Source: Pseudomonas brassicacearum (GTDB lineage Bacteria; Pseudomonadota; Gammaproteobacteria; Pseudomonadales; Pseudomonadaceae). From it: a stretch of 64,000 nucleotides of DNA. A program made the position numbers and the translations under genes. The DNA is taken from assembly GCF_000585995.1 (NCBI RefSeq), contig NZ_CP007410.1, positions 2,011,430-2,075,429 of the forward strand, written 5' to 3'. Positions 8,396 to 20,300 of the stretch are shown piece by piece; positions within the stretch are counted from its first letter, which is position 1, and each line of letters starts with the position of its first letter. A model generated the notes under the pieces. The model did no database searches, had not been told where the DNA came from, and was given only the letters and a program-made list of their open reading frames with translations.

Positions 8396-8507
8396 TAATC
8401 AAACGGCGCTTTCAAAGGGCTGTGTACTGGCTAAGCGGCTGAAACCACCTAGCTTGATCGTCGTGATGGGTACTTTTGGGGAGTGGGTTATCTTGACGTT
8501 TTCATCG

Positions 8508-9290
8508 ATGGGGATGACCTCGCGTGTTGTGCTGGCCGCACTGGCCATTTTCTTGACGTTGCCGGCTGAAGCGGCGCAACTGGTCCGGATCGGCGCAGCC
8601 CATTTTCCGCCTTACACCGTTCGCCCCGAGAATGGCGCCGACACCGGTCTGTTGCCGCAAATGGTCGAAGCCTTGAATCGATTGCAAACCGACTATCAGT
8701 TCGTGCTGGTGCCGACTTCGATCCCGCGCCGATTCAATGACTTCAAGCAAGGTCGGGTCGATTTGGCGATTTTCGAGAACCCGGACTGGGGCTGGCAGGA
8801 TGTGCCGCATACTTCTGTGGACATGGGCCTGGAAGATGCGGAGATCTTTGTCACCCAACGCCAGCCGGATCGCCAGCAAAGCTATTTCGCTGACCTGCGG
8901 GGCAAGCGCCTGGCCCTGTTCAGTGGTTACCACTACGCCTTTGCCGAATTCAACGCCGACCCCAAGTTCCTCACCGGTCAATTCAACGCCACGCTCACGT
9001 ACTCCCACGACAGCAACCTGCTGATGGTGTTGCGAGGACGAGCGGACGTTGCACTGGTGACTCGTTCGTATCTTAACGATTACGTGCTGCGCAATCCCGA
9101 GGTCGGCCCGCAGTTGCTGGTGTCTGAACGTATCGATCAGGTTTACCACCATTACGCACTGATCCGGCCGCAGGCGCCGATCTCGGCCGAAGCGTTTGGG
9201 CAGCTGCTGCAGAAACTGCGGGACAACGGCCAACTGCTGGCGATTTTCAGCCCCTACCAAATTGCCCTGGTGCCGACGCATTCTCATTGA
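8508..9290 (+). CDS. Periplasmic solute-binding-like protein (bacterial extracellular solute-binding family 3)
   Basis: 260 residues from ATG 8508. The signal peptide is clear (MTSRVVLAALAIFLTLPAEA, cleavage after AEA). The mature part reads as an SBP_bac_3 domain: VRIGAAHFPPYT, GLLPQMVEALNR, FKQGRVDLAIFENPDW and later RGKRLALFSGYHY and GRADVALVTRSYLNDY. A TTG at 8493 with a GGAG upstream, or the ATG at 8466, are alternative starts. No permease or ATPase gene is adjacent, so it may be an orphan binding protein or signalling component; many such pseudomonad proteins have no assigned ligand. Confidence 0.82.
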   Translation: MGMTSRVVLAALAIFLTLPAEAAQLVRIGAAHFPPYTVRPENGADTGLLPQMVEALNRLQTDYQFVLVPTSIPRRFNDFKQGRVDLAIFENPDWGWQDVPHTSVDMGLEDAEIFVTQRQPDRQQSYFADLRGKRLALFSGYHYAFAEFNADPKFLTGQFNATLTYSHDSNLLMVLRGRADVALVTRSYLNDYVLRNPEVGPQLLVSERIDQVYHHYALIRPQAPISAEAFGQLLQKLRDNGQLLAIFSPYQIALVPTHSH

Positions 9291-9298
9291 TGCGCCAC

Positions 9299-9322
9299 TA
9301 AATTTCCGTTCCTGGCTCACGT
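9299..9322 (+). promoter_or_regulatory. Predicted PvdS-dependent promoter (iron-starvation box) of the acyltransferase gene
   Basis: TAAAT (9299-9303), exactly 16 bases, then CGT (9320-9322): a perfect match to the TAAAT-N16-CGT iron-starvation box used by PvdS. The CGT ends 37 bases before the ATG at 9360. The same arrangement appears before pvdH, and variants appear before pvdL and mbtH. Confidence 0.75.
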
Positions 9323-9359
9323 CACACGTTGACTACCGACGAATACGCGAGCCCCTTCC

Positions 9360-10373
9360 ATGCCCAATCTCAACCACCCGACGACACTGCCCTTGCCCGG
9401 CGGTCGTCGCCTCGGTGCCGATGAAACCGAACGTCACCTGAGCCTGATGCTTGAAGGCGCGCCGCTGATCCGGTTGCGCCTGGAGCGCGGTCCCGAACTG
9501 CACGTGCACTTGCAGGAAATCAACGACCGGCCCGTCGGCCCAGCGCTATGGGCCGCCTGCTATTGGCTGTTTGCCCGCGATTGCGACTGCCAGCGCCTGA
9601 CCTGGCACCTCAACGAACGTCCTGGCGAAGCGTTGCTCAGCGGCTTGTTGACGGCCACCGAGCGTCCCGGCGAATACGCCTGTGAGCGCACGACGTTCTG
9701 GCAACTGCCGCAGCCCTGGCTGGGGGAGTCGTTCAGCGGCAGTTACCCGCAGCAGATGATCATCACCGATGGCAAGCGCCATCCGCGTCGGCCCGTGAAA
9801 CCGCGAGGGGAAGTGTATCGACGCTTCGATGCGCGGCTGGGTGCGTGGGTGTCCTTGCGCACCCTGGAAATCGAGCAGGACCTGACCCGCTTCAACCGTT
9901 GGCAGAACAGTCCCCGGGTGGCGAGTTTCTGGCAGGAGGAGGGCAGCCTGGAACAGCATCGCGAGTATTTGGGCAAGCTGCAGAGTGATCCCCGGGTCTT
10001 GACCTTGATCGGCTGCTTCGATGACCAGCCGTTCGCCTATTTCGAAGCCTATTGGGCCAAGGAAGATCGAATCGCGCCATTCTATGACGCCGGGGACTAC
10101 GATCGCGGCATCCACATGCTGGTGGGCGAAGAGCAACACCGGGGCCCGCACAAGGTGGCGAGCTGGCTGTCGGCGTTGGTGCATTTCCTGTTTCTCGACG
10201 ACCCGCGCACCCAGCGCGTGGTGGCCGAACCCCGCGCCGACAACGCCCGGATGATCGGTCATTTGCACAATCAGTGCTTCCATTGTGAAAAGGAATTCGA
10301 TTTCCCTCACAAGCGTGCGGCGTTGATGATCCTGGGGCGTGAGCGGTTTTTTGATCGGTGTGGGTTGATGTGA
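9360..10373 (+). CDS. IucB/AlcB-type siderophore acyltransferase (GNAT fold), predicted pyoverdine side-chain acylase
   Basis: 337 residues. The C-terminal half (about 145-335) is the AlcB/IucB/RhbD-type acetyltransferase domain. It shows YDRGIHMLVGEEQHRGPHK (acyl-CoA binding region), FLFLDDPRTQRVVAEPRADN and the closing NQCFHCEKEF segment. In this family the enzyme transfers an acetyl or other acyl group to an N-hydroxylated ornithine or lysine of a siderophore. A perfect PvdS box 37 bases upstream and pvdS as the convergent neighbour tie it to pyoverdine. The best guess is an N5-hydroxyornithine acetylase of the PvdYII kind, but the acyl donor is not visible in the sequence. The N-terminal half lacks a recognised motif. 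Confidence 0.83.
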   Translation: MPNLNHPTTLPLPGGRRLGADETERHLSLMLEGAPLIRLRLERGPELHVHLQEINDRPVGPALWAACYWLFARDCDCQRLTWHLNERPGEALLSGLLTATERPGEYACERTTFWQLPQPWLGESFSGSYPQQMIITDGKRHPRRPVKPRGEVYRRFDARLGAWVSLRTLEIEQDLTRFNRWQNSPRVASFWQEEGSLEQHREYLGKLQSDPRVLTLIGCFDDQPFAYFEAYWAKEDRIAPFYDAGDYDRGIHMLVGEEQHRGPHKVASWLSALVHFLFLDDPRTQRVVAEPRADNARMIGHLHNQCFHCEKEFDFPHKRAALMILGRERFFDRCGLM

Positions 10374-10394
10374 GGGTAGGGGGCGGTCATCAGG

Positions 10395-10495
10395 CCGCCA
10401 TCGCGAGCAAGCTCGCTCCCACAAGGGATTTGGGTGTTCACAACGTTGGTGTTCACAAATCCCTGTGGGAGCGAGCTTGCTCGCGATGAGGCCGG
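10395..10495. repeat. REP inverted pair (REPIN), type GTGGGAGCGAGCTTGCTCGC
   Basis: An inverted copy at 10398-10422 faces a direct copy at 10463-10491. The spacer also folds back (AGGGATTT with AAATCCCT), so the whole element can form one long hairpin. It lies between the convergent acyltransferase and pvdS genes. Confidence 0.9.
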
Positions 10496-10510
10496 CAAAA
10501 CCACCGCAAG

Positions 10511-11059
10511 TTACCGCCGGGCGAACGTATCCCCCCGAACCCCCGACACCTTGCGGCAATGCACCAGGGCGTCGCGGATCATGAAGTTCACCAGTGTCGG
10601 CGAGACCCCCAGTTCCTTGGCGATGTCTTTCTGGGGCACGCCGTGCAGGCGGTACATCTCGAAGGCGTAGCGGGTGCGGCTGGGCAATTCGGTCAGCGCA
10701 TCGGCGATGTGCTCCAGCGTGGAAAAGTTGATGTGGGAGGTTTCTGGCGAAGCACCCTGGATCACCACGTTCAACCCTTCCTCTTCCGGGCCCGAGTATT
10801 TCTGTTCCAGCGCCTGCTTGCGGTAGTGGTCGATCGCCAGGTTGCGCACGATCTGGAACAGATAGCTGAGCTGAGCCTTGAACGAAGAGGTGATCTGTGG
10901 CGCCGATTGCAGCCGGAAAAAAGCGTCCTGCACCACATCTTCTGCTCGGGACCGGCAACCGGTGATGCGTGCCGCGATTTTGACCAGGATCATTCGGTTA
11001 TCGACGAATGCCTGAAGTAGCGGTGAGTCGCACCTGCTTGTGGATACTTGTTCCGTCAT
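10511..11059 (-). CDS. pvdS: Extracytoplasmic-function sigma factor PvdS (iron-starvation sigma)
   Basis: 182 residues from ATG 11059, with an AAGGTG ribosome binding site 6 nt upstream; the GTG three codons earlier has none. Region 2 is at about 16-85 (DVVQDAFFRL, LSYLFQIVRNLAIDHYRK) and region 4 at about 118-170 (LPSRTRYAFEMYRLHGVPQKDIAKELGVS). PvdS directs RNA polymerase to pyoverdine genes and is held by the anti-sigma FpvR in P. aeruginosa; no anti-sigma gene is seen here. It is divergent from pvdL across 271 bp. A Fur-like box overlaps its sigma-70 promoter, which gives the expected iron repression. Confidence 0.95.
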   Translation of the reverse strand: MTEQVSTSRCDSPLLQAFVDNRMILVKIAARITGCRSRAEDVVQDAFFRLQSAPQITSSFKAQLSYLFQIVRNLAIDHYRKQALEQKYSGPEEEGLNVVIQGASPETSHINFSTLEHIADALTELPSRTRYAFEMYRLHGVPQKDIAKELGVSPTLVNFMIRDALVHCRKVSGVRGDTFARR

Positions 11060-11129
11060 GGAATTCACCTTGCTGCAAAGAGTTGGGAGGACGACCGAAC
11101 TGTCGGGCTCGTCCTACGCATCGAGCGAC

Positions 11130-11158
11130 AAATTAGGCTGAATGATAATGATTGTCAA
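11130..11158 (-). promoter_or_regulatory. Sigma-70 promoter of pvdS
   Basis: On the minus strand: TTGACA (11158-11153, perfect -35), a 17-bp spacer, TAATTT (11135-11130). The predicted start is near 11123, giving a 5' leader of about 64 nt before pvdS. The Fur-like box covers the -35 and spacer. Confidence 0.65.
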
Positions 11159-11162
11159 TTGA
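11144..11162. promoter_or_regulatory. Fur box upstream of pvdS
   Basis: GATAATGATTGTCAATTGA compared with the consensus GATAATGATAATCATTATC: the first nine bases match and the second half is partly conserved. It overlaps the -35 and spacer of the pvdS promoter, so bound Fe-Fur should block polymerase. Confidence 0.75.
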
Positions 11163-11260
11163 GAAGAAGAATTATTGATGTGCAGAAGTCCAGCATGACG
11201 TATGCGACCCGTTGCCGCGGCGCATTGCCGTCAAAGGGGCTGGCGCGGGTGGCCGCTGAC

Positions 11261-11284
11261 TAATTATTTGTCGGCGATATCCGT
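11261..11284 (+). promoter_or_regulatory. Predicted PvdS-dependent promoter of pvdL (TAATT variant)
   Basis: TAATT (11261-11265), 16 bases, CGT (11282-11284). One base differs from TAAAT. The CGT ends 46 bases before the pvdL ATG. The identical variant precedes mbtH. Confidence 0.65.
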
Positions 11285-11330
11285 TCCCATGGGTGACCAC
11301 TTGCAAGTCGAATTTCAGGCAGGAAACCCC

Positions 11331-14300
11331 ATGACCGACGCGTTTGAACTCCCCAGCACCCTGGCTCACGCCCTCCAGCGCCGCGCCGCGTTGACGCCGG
11401 ACCGAGTGGCCTTGCGCTTCCTTGCCGACACCCCGGAGCAGGGTGTGGTGTTGAGTTATCGCGACCTGGACCTGGGCGCCCGGACCATCGCCGCCGCCTT
11501 GCAGGCCGAAGCGGCATTTGGCGAGCGCGCGGTGTTGCTGTTCCCCAGCGGCCCGGATTACGTCGCGGCGTTTTTTGGCTGCCTCTACGCTGGGGTGATC
11601 GCCGTGCCGGCCTATCCTCCAGAGTCCGCCCGTCGCCATCATCAGGAACGCCTGCTGTCGATCATCGCCGACGCCGAACCGCGCCTGCTGCTGACCAGCA
11701 GCGATCTGCGCGCGCCCTTGCAAGCCATCGAGTCGGCCCCGCCGGTGTTGTGCGTCGACACCCTCGACCCAGCCATCGCCGGGCAATGGGTGTTGCCGAC
11801 GCTGCAAGACGATGACATCGCCTTCCTGCAATACACCTCCGGCTCCACCGCGTTGCCCAAGGGTGTGCAGGTCAGCCACGGCAACCTGGTGGCCAACGAA
11901 TTGTTGATTCGCCACGGCTTTGGCATCGACCTGAACCCCGACGACGTGATCGTCAGCTGGCTGCCGCTGTACCACGACATGGGCTTGATTGGCGGCTTGT
12001 TGCAGCCGGTGTTCAGTGGCGTACCGTGCGTGCTGATGTCGCCCGCGTATTTCCTCGCCCGGCCACTGCGTTGGCTCGAAGCGATCAGCGAGTACGGCGG
12101 CACCATCAGCGGCGGCCCGGATTTCGCCTATCGGTTGTGCAGCGAGCGCGTCAGCGATTCAGCCCTGGCGCGTCTTGATCTGAGCGGCTGGCGCGTGGCC
12201 TATTCCGGCTCCGAGCCGATCCGCCTCGACACCCTGGAGCGCTTCGCCGAGAAGTTCGCCCCGTGCGGCTTCACGCCGGACAACTTCATGGCTTCCTATG
12301 GCCTGGCCGAAGCGACGTTGTTCGTGGCCGGCACGCCGCGCCGCCATGGCATTCCTTCGCTGCGGGTGGACGACGCGGCACTGGCGCAAAACCGCGCCGA
12401 GTCGGGGCAGGGCAGTGCGATGATGAGTTGCGGTGTCAGCCAGCCCGGGCACGCGGTGTTGATTGTCGAGCCCAATACCTTGCAGGCGCTGGCGGACAAT
12501 CGGGTCGGCGAAGTCTGGGCCACCGGGCCAAGCATCGCCCACGGCTACTGGCACAACCCCGAGGCCACGGCCAAGACCTTTGTCCTGCACGATGGCCGCA
12601 CCTGGCTGCGCACCGGCGACCTGGGGTTCCTGCGCGACGGTGAGCTGTTCATCACCGGGCGCCTGAAGGACTTGCTGATCGTGCGTGGTCACAACCTTTA
12701 TCCCCAGGACATCGAGCAAACCATCGAACGCGAAGTGGAGGTGGTGCGCAAAGGCCGGGTGGCGGCATTCGCGGTCGATGAGGGGGGCGAGGAAGGCATT
12801 GGCATCGCCGCGGAAATCAGCCGCAGCGTGCAGAAAATCCTGCCGCCCGAGGCCTTGATCAGAGCCATTCGCCAAGCTGTGGCCGAGGCCTGCCAGCAAG
12901 CCCCGAGCGTGGTGGTGCTGCTCAATCCCGGCGCGTTACCCAAGACTTCCAGTGGCAAGTTGCAGCGTTCGGCCTGCCGTTCCCGATTGGCGGACGGCAG
13001 TCTCGACAGTTATGCGCTGTTCCCGTCGGCCGAGCGTGAGGACACTCGTGAGGCGGGCCCATCATCGGCGCTGCAAACGCTGATCGGCCAAGTCTGGTGC
13101 GAGCACTTGCAGGTCGAACAGGTCCAGGCCGACGATCACTTCTTCCTGCTGGGCGGTAACTCCATCGCCGCCACCCAAGTGATCGCGCGACTGCGGGACC
13201 AGCTGGGTCTGGCGCTCAATGTGCGCCTGCTGTTCGAAGCCCCGACCCTGGCGGCTTTCGCGGCGGCGGTGGCGAGCCAGCAACAGGACGGCGACCAGGC
13301 CCAAGGCGCGATCAGCGTCTTGCCGCGCCACGAAGCGCTGCCGCAATCCCTGGCCCAGAACCGTCTGTGGATCACTTGGCGGCTCGATCCCGCCAGCCGC
13401 GCCTACAACATTCCCGGCGCCCTGCATTTGCGCGGTGAGCTGGACGAAGACGCTTTGCGCGCCAGCTTCCAACAACTGGTCGAGCGCCACGAATCCCTGC
13501 GCACGCGGTTCCTGGAACGTGATGGGGTGGCCCTGCAACAGGTCGATCCGGCTGCTGGGTTCAACCTGCAAGTGCTCGACCTCAGCGAGGTGCCTGCCGA
13601 CCAGCGCGAAGCCCGGGCGCGGCAGGTTCGAGACGAGGACGCGGCCACGCCGTTCGACCTGGAAAAGGGGCCGCTGCTGCGGGTCACCTTGCTGCGCCTC
13701 GATGAAGACGATCATCAACTGCTGGTGACCCTGCACCACATCATCGCCGACGGCTGGTCGATGAATGTGTTGATCGAAGAGTTCTCGCGGCTGTACGCCG
13801 CCGCCCGCCAAGGGCAGGTTGCCGAGCTGGCGCCGCTGCCCTTGCAATACGCCGACTACGGCAGCTGGCAGCGCCAATGGCTGGCCCAAGGGGAGGCCGA
13901 ACGCCAACGGGTGTACTGGAAACAGCAATTGGGTGGCGAGCATCCGACCTTGGCCCTCAGCACGGATCATCCGCGCAGTGCACAACACCATCGCAGTGCC
14001 GCGCGTCATAGCCTGCGCCTGGACAAAGGCCTCGGCGATGCCTTGCGTCGAGTGGCCCAGGCCCATGACGCGACGCTGTTCATGCTGTTGCTGGCGGCGT
14101 TCCAGGCATTGTTGCAGCGCTATACCGGCCAATCCGACATCCGCATCGGTGTGCCCAACGCGAACCGTCCGCGCCTGGAAACCCAGGGTCTGATCGGTTT
14201 CTTCATCAACACCCAGGTGCTGCGCGGGCAGGTCGATCCGCGGCAAGCGTTCACCGCGCTGCTGGCCCAGGCCCGGGAAGCCACCCTCGGTGCCCAGGCC

Positions 14301-17300
14301 CATCAGGACTTGCCGTTCGAACAGTTGCTCGAAGCGTTTCCCCAAGCTCGGGAGCATGGCCTGTTCCAGGTGATGTTCAACCACCAGCAACGTGACCTGG
14401 GGGCCTTGCGGCGCCTGCCGGGGTTGTTGGCCGATGAGTTGCCATGGCACAGCCGCGAAGCCAAGTTCGACCTGCAACTGCACAGCGAAGAGGATCGCAA
14501 CGGCCGGCTGACGCTGTCGTTCGACTACGCCGACGAGCTGTTCGAGACGGCGACTATCGCCCGCCTGGCCGAGCATTACTGCAACCTGTTGCGCGCCGTT
14601 TGTGTCGATCCCCAACAAGCCATCGGCGATGTGCCGTTGTTGACCGCCGAGGAACATGCGCGGCAGCAGCAGTGGAGCGGGGCCCCGTGTGCGCCGGCCA
14701 GCCAGTGGTTGCCGGAACTGTTGAACGAACAGGCCCGGCGCACGCCACAACGTACCGCCCTGCTGTGGGACGGCGGGCAGCTGGACTACGCCGAGCTGCA
14801 CTCCCAGGCCAATCGCCTTGCCCATTACCTGCGCGACAAAGGCGTCGGCCCGGACGTGTGCGTGGCGATTGCCGCCGAACGCTCACCGCAGTTGCTCATC
14901 GGCGTGCTGGCGATCATCAAGGCCGGTGGCGCCTACGTGCCGCTGGATGCCGATTACCCGGCTGAGCGCTTGGCCTACATGCTCCAGGACAGTGGCGTCG
15001 ATTTGCTGCTGACCCAAACGGGGTTGCTTGAACGTTTGCCGGCCTGCGAGGGCGTCAGCGTCATCGCCATGGACGCCCTGCATCTGGAGCAATGGCCGAG
15101 CAATCCGCCGGGCTTGCACCTGCACGGCGAGCACCTGGCCTACGTGATTTACACCTCCGGTTCCACCGGCCAGCCCAAGGGCGTCGGCAACACCCACGCC
15201 GCCCTGGCCGAGCGCCTGCAATGGATGCAGGCCGCCTACGGGTTAGATGAAAGCGATGTGCTGATGCAAAAAGCCCCCATCAGTTTTGACGTGTCGGTGT
15301 GGGAGTGCTTCTGGCCGCTGATCACCGGCAGCCAACTGCTGCTCGCCGGCCCCGGTGAACATCGCGACCCGCATCGCATCGCCCAGTTGGTGCAACAGTT
15401 CGGCGTGACCACGCTGCACTTCGTGCCGCCGCTGCTCAGCCTGTTTATCGACGAACCCTTGAGCGCCCGATGCACCAGCCTGCGCCGGGTGTTTTCCGGC
15501 GGCGAAGCCTTGCCGGCCGAGCTGCGCAACCGCGTGCTGGCGCAACTGCCGTCGGCGCAATTGCACAACCGCTATGGCCCGACCGAAACCGCGATCAACG
15601 TCACCCATTGGCACTGCAGCGAGGCCGATGGCGAACGCTCGCCAATCGGCCGTCCCCTGGGCAACGTGCTGTGCCGTGTGCTCGACAGCGAACTCAACCC
15701 GGTACCGGCCGGTGTGTCGGGCGAGTTGTGCATCGGCGGCCTGGGCCTGGCCCGGGGTTACCTCGGCCGTCCGGGCCTGAGCGCCGAGCGTTTCGTCGCC
15801 GATCCAATGGGGGCGGCCGGGGCGCGGCTGTACCGCACCGGCGACCGGGCCCGCTGGACCGCCGACGGTGTGATCGAATACCTCGGCCGTCTCGATCAGC
15901 AGGTCAAGCTGCGCGGTTTTCGGGTCGAACCGCAGGAAATCGAAGCGCGCCTGTTGGCCCAGGACGGCATCGCCCAAGTGGCGGTGCTGGTACGCGACAC
16001 CGCAGCGGGCCCACAACTGATCGGCTATTACACCGCCCCCGATGTGGCGGAGGATCAGGACGCGCTGAACACCCGACTCAACGCCGCCCTGGCCGCCGAA
16101 CTACCCGACTACATGGTGCCCGCTCAGTTACTGCGCCTGGGCACCATGCCCCTGAGCCCGAGTGGCAAACTCGATCGCCGTGCCTTGCCCGAGCCGCAGT
16201 GGCAGGTGCGTGAGCACGTCGAGCCGGTCAGCGCCCTTGAGCAGCAGATCGCCGGCATCTGGCGCGACGTATTGGGGCTTGCGCGCATCGGCCTGCGGGA
16301 CGATTTCTTTGCCTTGGGCGGCCATTCGCTGCTGGCGACCCAGATCATTTCTCGCACCCGCCAGGCGTGCGACGTCGAGCTGCCGTTGCGGACGTTGTTC
16401 GAGGCCAGTGAACTGGGGGCGTTCTGCGAACAGGTGCGCTTGATCCAGGCCAGCGGCCAGACCAACCGGCAGCCACCGATCGCCACGGTCGATCGTAGCC
16501 AACCGGTGCCGCTGTCGTATTCCCAGCAACGCATGTGGTTTCTCTGGCAGATGGAGCCGGACAGTCCGGCCTACAACGTTGGCGGCATGGCGCGCCTGCG
16601 CGGGGTGCTGGATGTCGGGCGCTTCGAAGCGGCCTTGATGGCGTTGATCCTGCGCCACGAAACCCTGCGCACCACCTTCCCCAGCGTCGACGGCGTGGCC
16701 CGGCAACAGGTGCACACCGAAACGGGCCTACGCATGGACTGGAAGGACTTCTCCAGGCTGGCCGCCGATGTTCGCGAGCAGCGAGTGCAGCAATTGGCCG
16801 ACAGCGAGGCGCACAAGCCCTTCGACCTGGAAACCGGGCCGCTGCTGCGGGCCTGCCTGGTCAAGACCGCCGAGCAGGAACATTACTTGGTGCTGACCCT
16901 GCACCACATCGTCACCGAAGGCTGGGCGATGGACATTTTCGCCCGCGAACTGAGCGCGCTCTACGAAGCCTTTATCGACGATCGCGAATCGCCCCTGGAG
17001 CCCTTGCCGGTGCAATACCTGGACTACAGCGTCTGGCAGCGTCAGTGGCTGGAATCCGGTGAGCGTCAACGGCAACTGGATTACTGGACCGCGCAACTGG
17101 GCCGCGAGCATCCGCTACTGGAATTGCCGAGCGACCGTCCGCGTCCGCCGGTGCAAAGCCACCGCGGCGAACTGTTCCGTTTCGACCTCAGCGATGATTT
17201 GGCCGCGCGAGTCCGCCACTTCAACGCTGAACAGGGCTTGACCCTGTTCATGACCATGACCGCCGCCTTGGCCGTGCTGCTCTATCGCTACAGCGGCCAA

Positions 17301-20300
17301 ACCGACCTGCGCATCGGCGCGCCGGTGGCCAACCGCATCCGCCCGGAAAGCGAGGGCCTGATCGGCGCGTTCCTCAACACCCAGGTATTGCGTTGCCAGC
17401 TCGACGGGCAAATGTCGGTGGGCGAACTGTTCGAGCAGGTGCGCCATACCGTGATCGAAGGCCAGTCCCATCAGGACCTGCCGTTCGATCATCTGGTGGA
17501 AGCCCTGCAACCGCCGCGCAGTGCGGCGTACAACCCGCTGTTCCAAGTGATGTGCAACGTGCAGCGTTGGGAGTTCCAGCAGAGCCGTACGCTGGCTGGC
17601 ATGACCGTCGAATACCTGGTCAACGACGCCCGGGCCACCAAGTTCGACCTGAACCTGGAGGTCACCGACCTGGACCATCGCCTGGGTTGCTGCCTGACCT
17701 ACAGCACCGACCTGTTCGACGAACCGCGCATCGCCCGCATGGCCGGGCACTGGCGCAATCTGTTGGAAGCGCTGTTGGCCGATCCCGCTCGACGGTTGAG
17801 CGAGCTGCCTCTGCTGGAAGCCGGCGAGCAGCAACAGATGCTCGACAGCCTGGGTGTCGAACCCGGTGAGCATCGCCTGGACCAATGCCTCCACGAACTG
17901 TTTGGCGAACAAGCCCGGGGGCGTCTCGACGCACCGGCCTTGACCTTCGCCGGGCAGACCCTGACCTACGGTGAACTCGACAACCGAGCCAATCGCCTGG
18001 CCTGGATGTTGCGCGAACGCGGTGTCGGGCCGCAGGTGCGGGTGGGCCTGGCCCTGGAGCGTTCGCTGGAAATGGTCATCGGCCTGCTGGCGATCCTCAA
18101 GGCCGGCGGCGCCTACGTACCGCTGGACCCGGAGTACCCGCTGGACCGTTTGCATTACATGATCGAAGACAGCGGTGTAGGGCTGCTGATCAGTGATCGG
18201 GCGATGTTCCAGGCCTTGGGGCCATTGCCGGATGGCATCGAGCGCTGGTGCCTGGAAGATGATTCGGCGGCACTGGCGCATTACCCGGACCAGGCACTGC
18301 CGCTGATCAATCTGCCGCAACACCAGGCCTACCTGATCTACACCTCCGGTTCCACCGGCAAGCCCAAGGGCGTGGTGGTGTCCCACGGTGAAATCGCCAT
18401 GCACTGCCAGGCGGTGATCAGGCGTTTCGGCATGCGCCCGGACGATTGCGAGCTGCATTTCTATTCCATCAACTTCGACGCTGCCACCGAGCGTCTGCTG
18501 GTGCCGTTGCTCAGTGGCGCCCACGTGGTGCTGCGGGCCCAGGGCCAGTGGGACGCCGAGGAAATCTGCGAGCTGATTCGCCAACATCGCATCAACATCC
18601 TCGGCTTCACCCCCAGCTACGGCAGCCAGTTGGCGCAGTGGCTGGCGACCCAGGGGCAGACCCTGCCGGTGCGCATGTGCATCACCGGCGGCGAAGCCTT
18701 GACCGGTGAGCACCTGCAACGGATTCGCGCCGCGTTCAGCCCGAGTCTGTTCTTCAACGCTTATGGCCCGACCGAAACCGTGGTCATGCCGCTGGCGAGC
18801 CTGGCCCCGGAGCACCTGGAGGAGGGGGCGGCCAGTGTGCCGATTGGCAGTGTGATCGGTGCCCGGGTGGCCTACATTCTCGACGCCGACCTGGCCTTGG
18901 TGCCCCAGGGCGCCACAGGCGAGTTGTATGTTGGCGGCGCCGGATTGGCTCAGGGGTATCACCAGCGTCCGGGCATGACCGCCGAGCGTTTCGTCGCCGA
19001 CCCGTTTGCCGCCGAGGGCGGGCGCCTCTATCGCACCGGGGACCTGGTGCGTCAGCGTGCCGACGGTCTGGTGGAGTACCTGGGACGGATCGACCATCAG
19101 GTGAAGATCCGTGGTTTCCGCATCGAACTGGGGGAAATCGAAACCCGCCTGCTGGAACACGACGGGGTGCGCGAGGCGGTGGTGTTGGCCCTCGACACGC
19201 CAGGGGGCAAGCAACTGGCCGGTTACCTGGTGACCGAGGTCGCCGAGCAGGATGCCGAGCAACAGGCGGCCCTGCGCGACGCCTTGAAAAACCACCTCAA
19301 GGCACAGCTGCCCGACTACATGGTGCCCGCGCACCTGATCCTGCTGGCGAGCATGCCGCTGACCGCCAACGGCAAGCTTGACCGCCGCGCCTTGCCGATG
19401 CCGGATCCTGAATTCAATCGTCAACACTACGTGGCGCCGAGCAACGCCCTGGAGCAGACCCTGGCGACGATCTGGTGCGATGTGCTGAACGTGGGCCAGG
19501 TGGGCCTTAACGACAATTTCTTCGAGCTGGGCGGTGATTCAATCCTGTCCATCCAGGTGGTCAGCCGTGCCCGGCAGCAGGGCATTCATTTCACTCCCCG
19601 CGACCTGTTCCAGCACCAGACCGTACAGACCCTGGCCGCTGTCGCTACCCACAGCCAGCAGATAAGCGTCGAGCAGGGCCTGTTGCACGGGGAATCCGGG
19701 CTGACGCCGATCCAGCATTGGTTCTTCGACAGTCCGATCCCCAACCGTCATCACTGGAACCAGGCGCTGTTGCTGGAGCCGGCCATCACTCTGGACCCGT
19801 TAGCTCTGGAGCAGGCACTGCACGCCGTCTTCCAACACCACGATGCCTTGCGCCTGGGCTTTGACGAGTCCGCCGGGCACTGGCGCGCCGAGCATCGGCC
19901 ATTGTCCGAGGCGGCGCTGTTGCAACAGGTGTCCGTGGAGGGCGTGGAGACCTGTGAGCGTGTATTCGCCGAGGCCCAGCGCAGCCTGGATCTTTCTACC
20001 GGCCCTCTGCTGCGTGCCGTGTTGGCGCAGATGCCTGGTGGACCACAACGGCTGCTGATCGTCATTCATCACTTGGTGGTCGACGGGGTGTCGTGGCGGG
20101 TGCTGATGGACGATCTGCAAACCGTCTACCGTCAGCTCACGGCCGGGCAAGACGCCCAACTACCGGCCAAGACCAGTCCGTTGCGTGACTGGGCCGCGCG
20201 CTTGCAGGCTTACGCCAGCAGCGAATCCCTGCGCGAAGAACTGGATGACTGGCAAGCGCAATTGAGCGGCCCGCAGGTGACGTTGCCGTGTGCGCGCCCT

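Noticed and set aside
10395..10495. Repeated GAGCAAGCTCGCTCCC units as a possible CRISPR array
   Set aside because: Copies are scattered singly or in inverted pairs without regular spacers, and no cas gene is present.
13062..14825. Long open frame of 587 codons on the minus strand inside pvdL
   Set aside because: High GC third positions in pvdL keep the opposite strand free of stops. The frame has no ribosome binding site or recognisable motif and lies wholly inside a well-supported gene. The same holds for 17115-19427 and 20451-21818.
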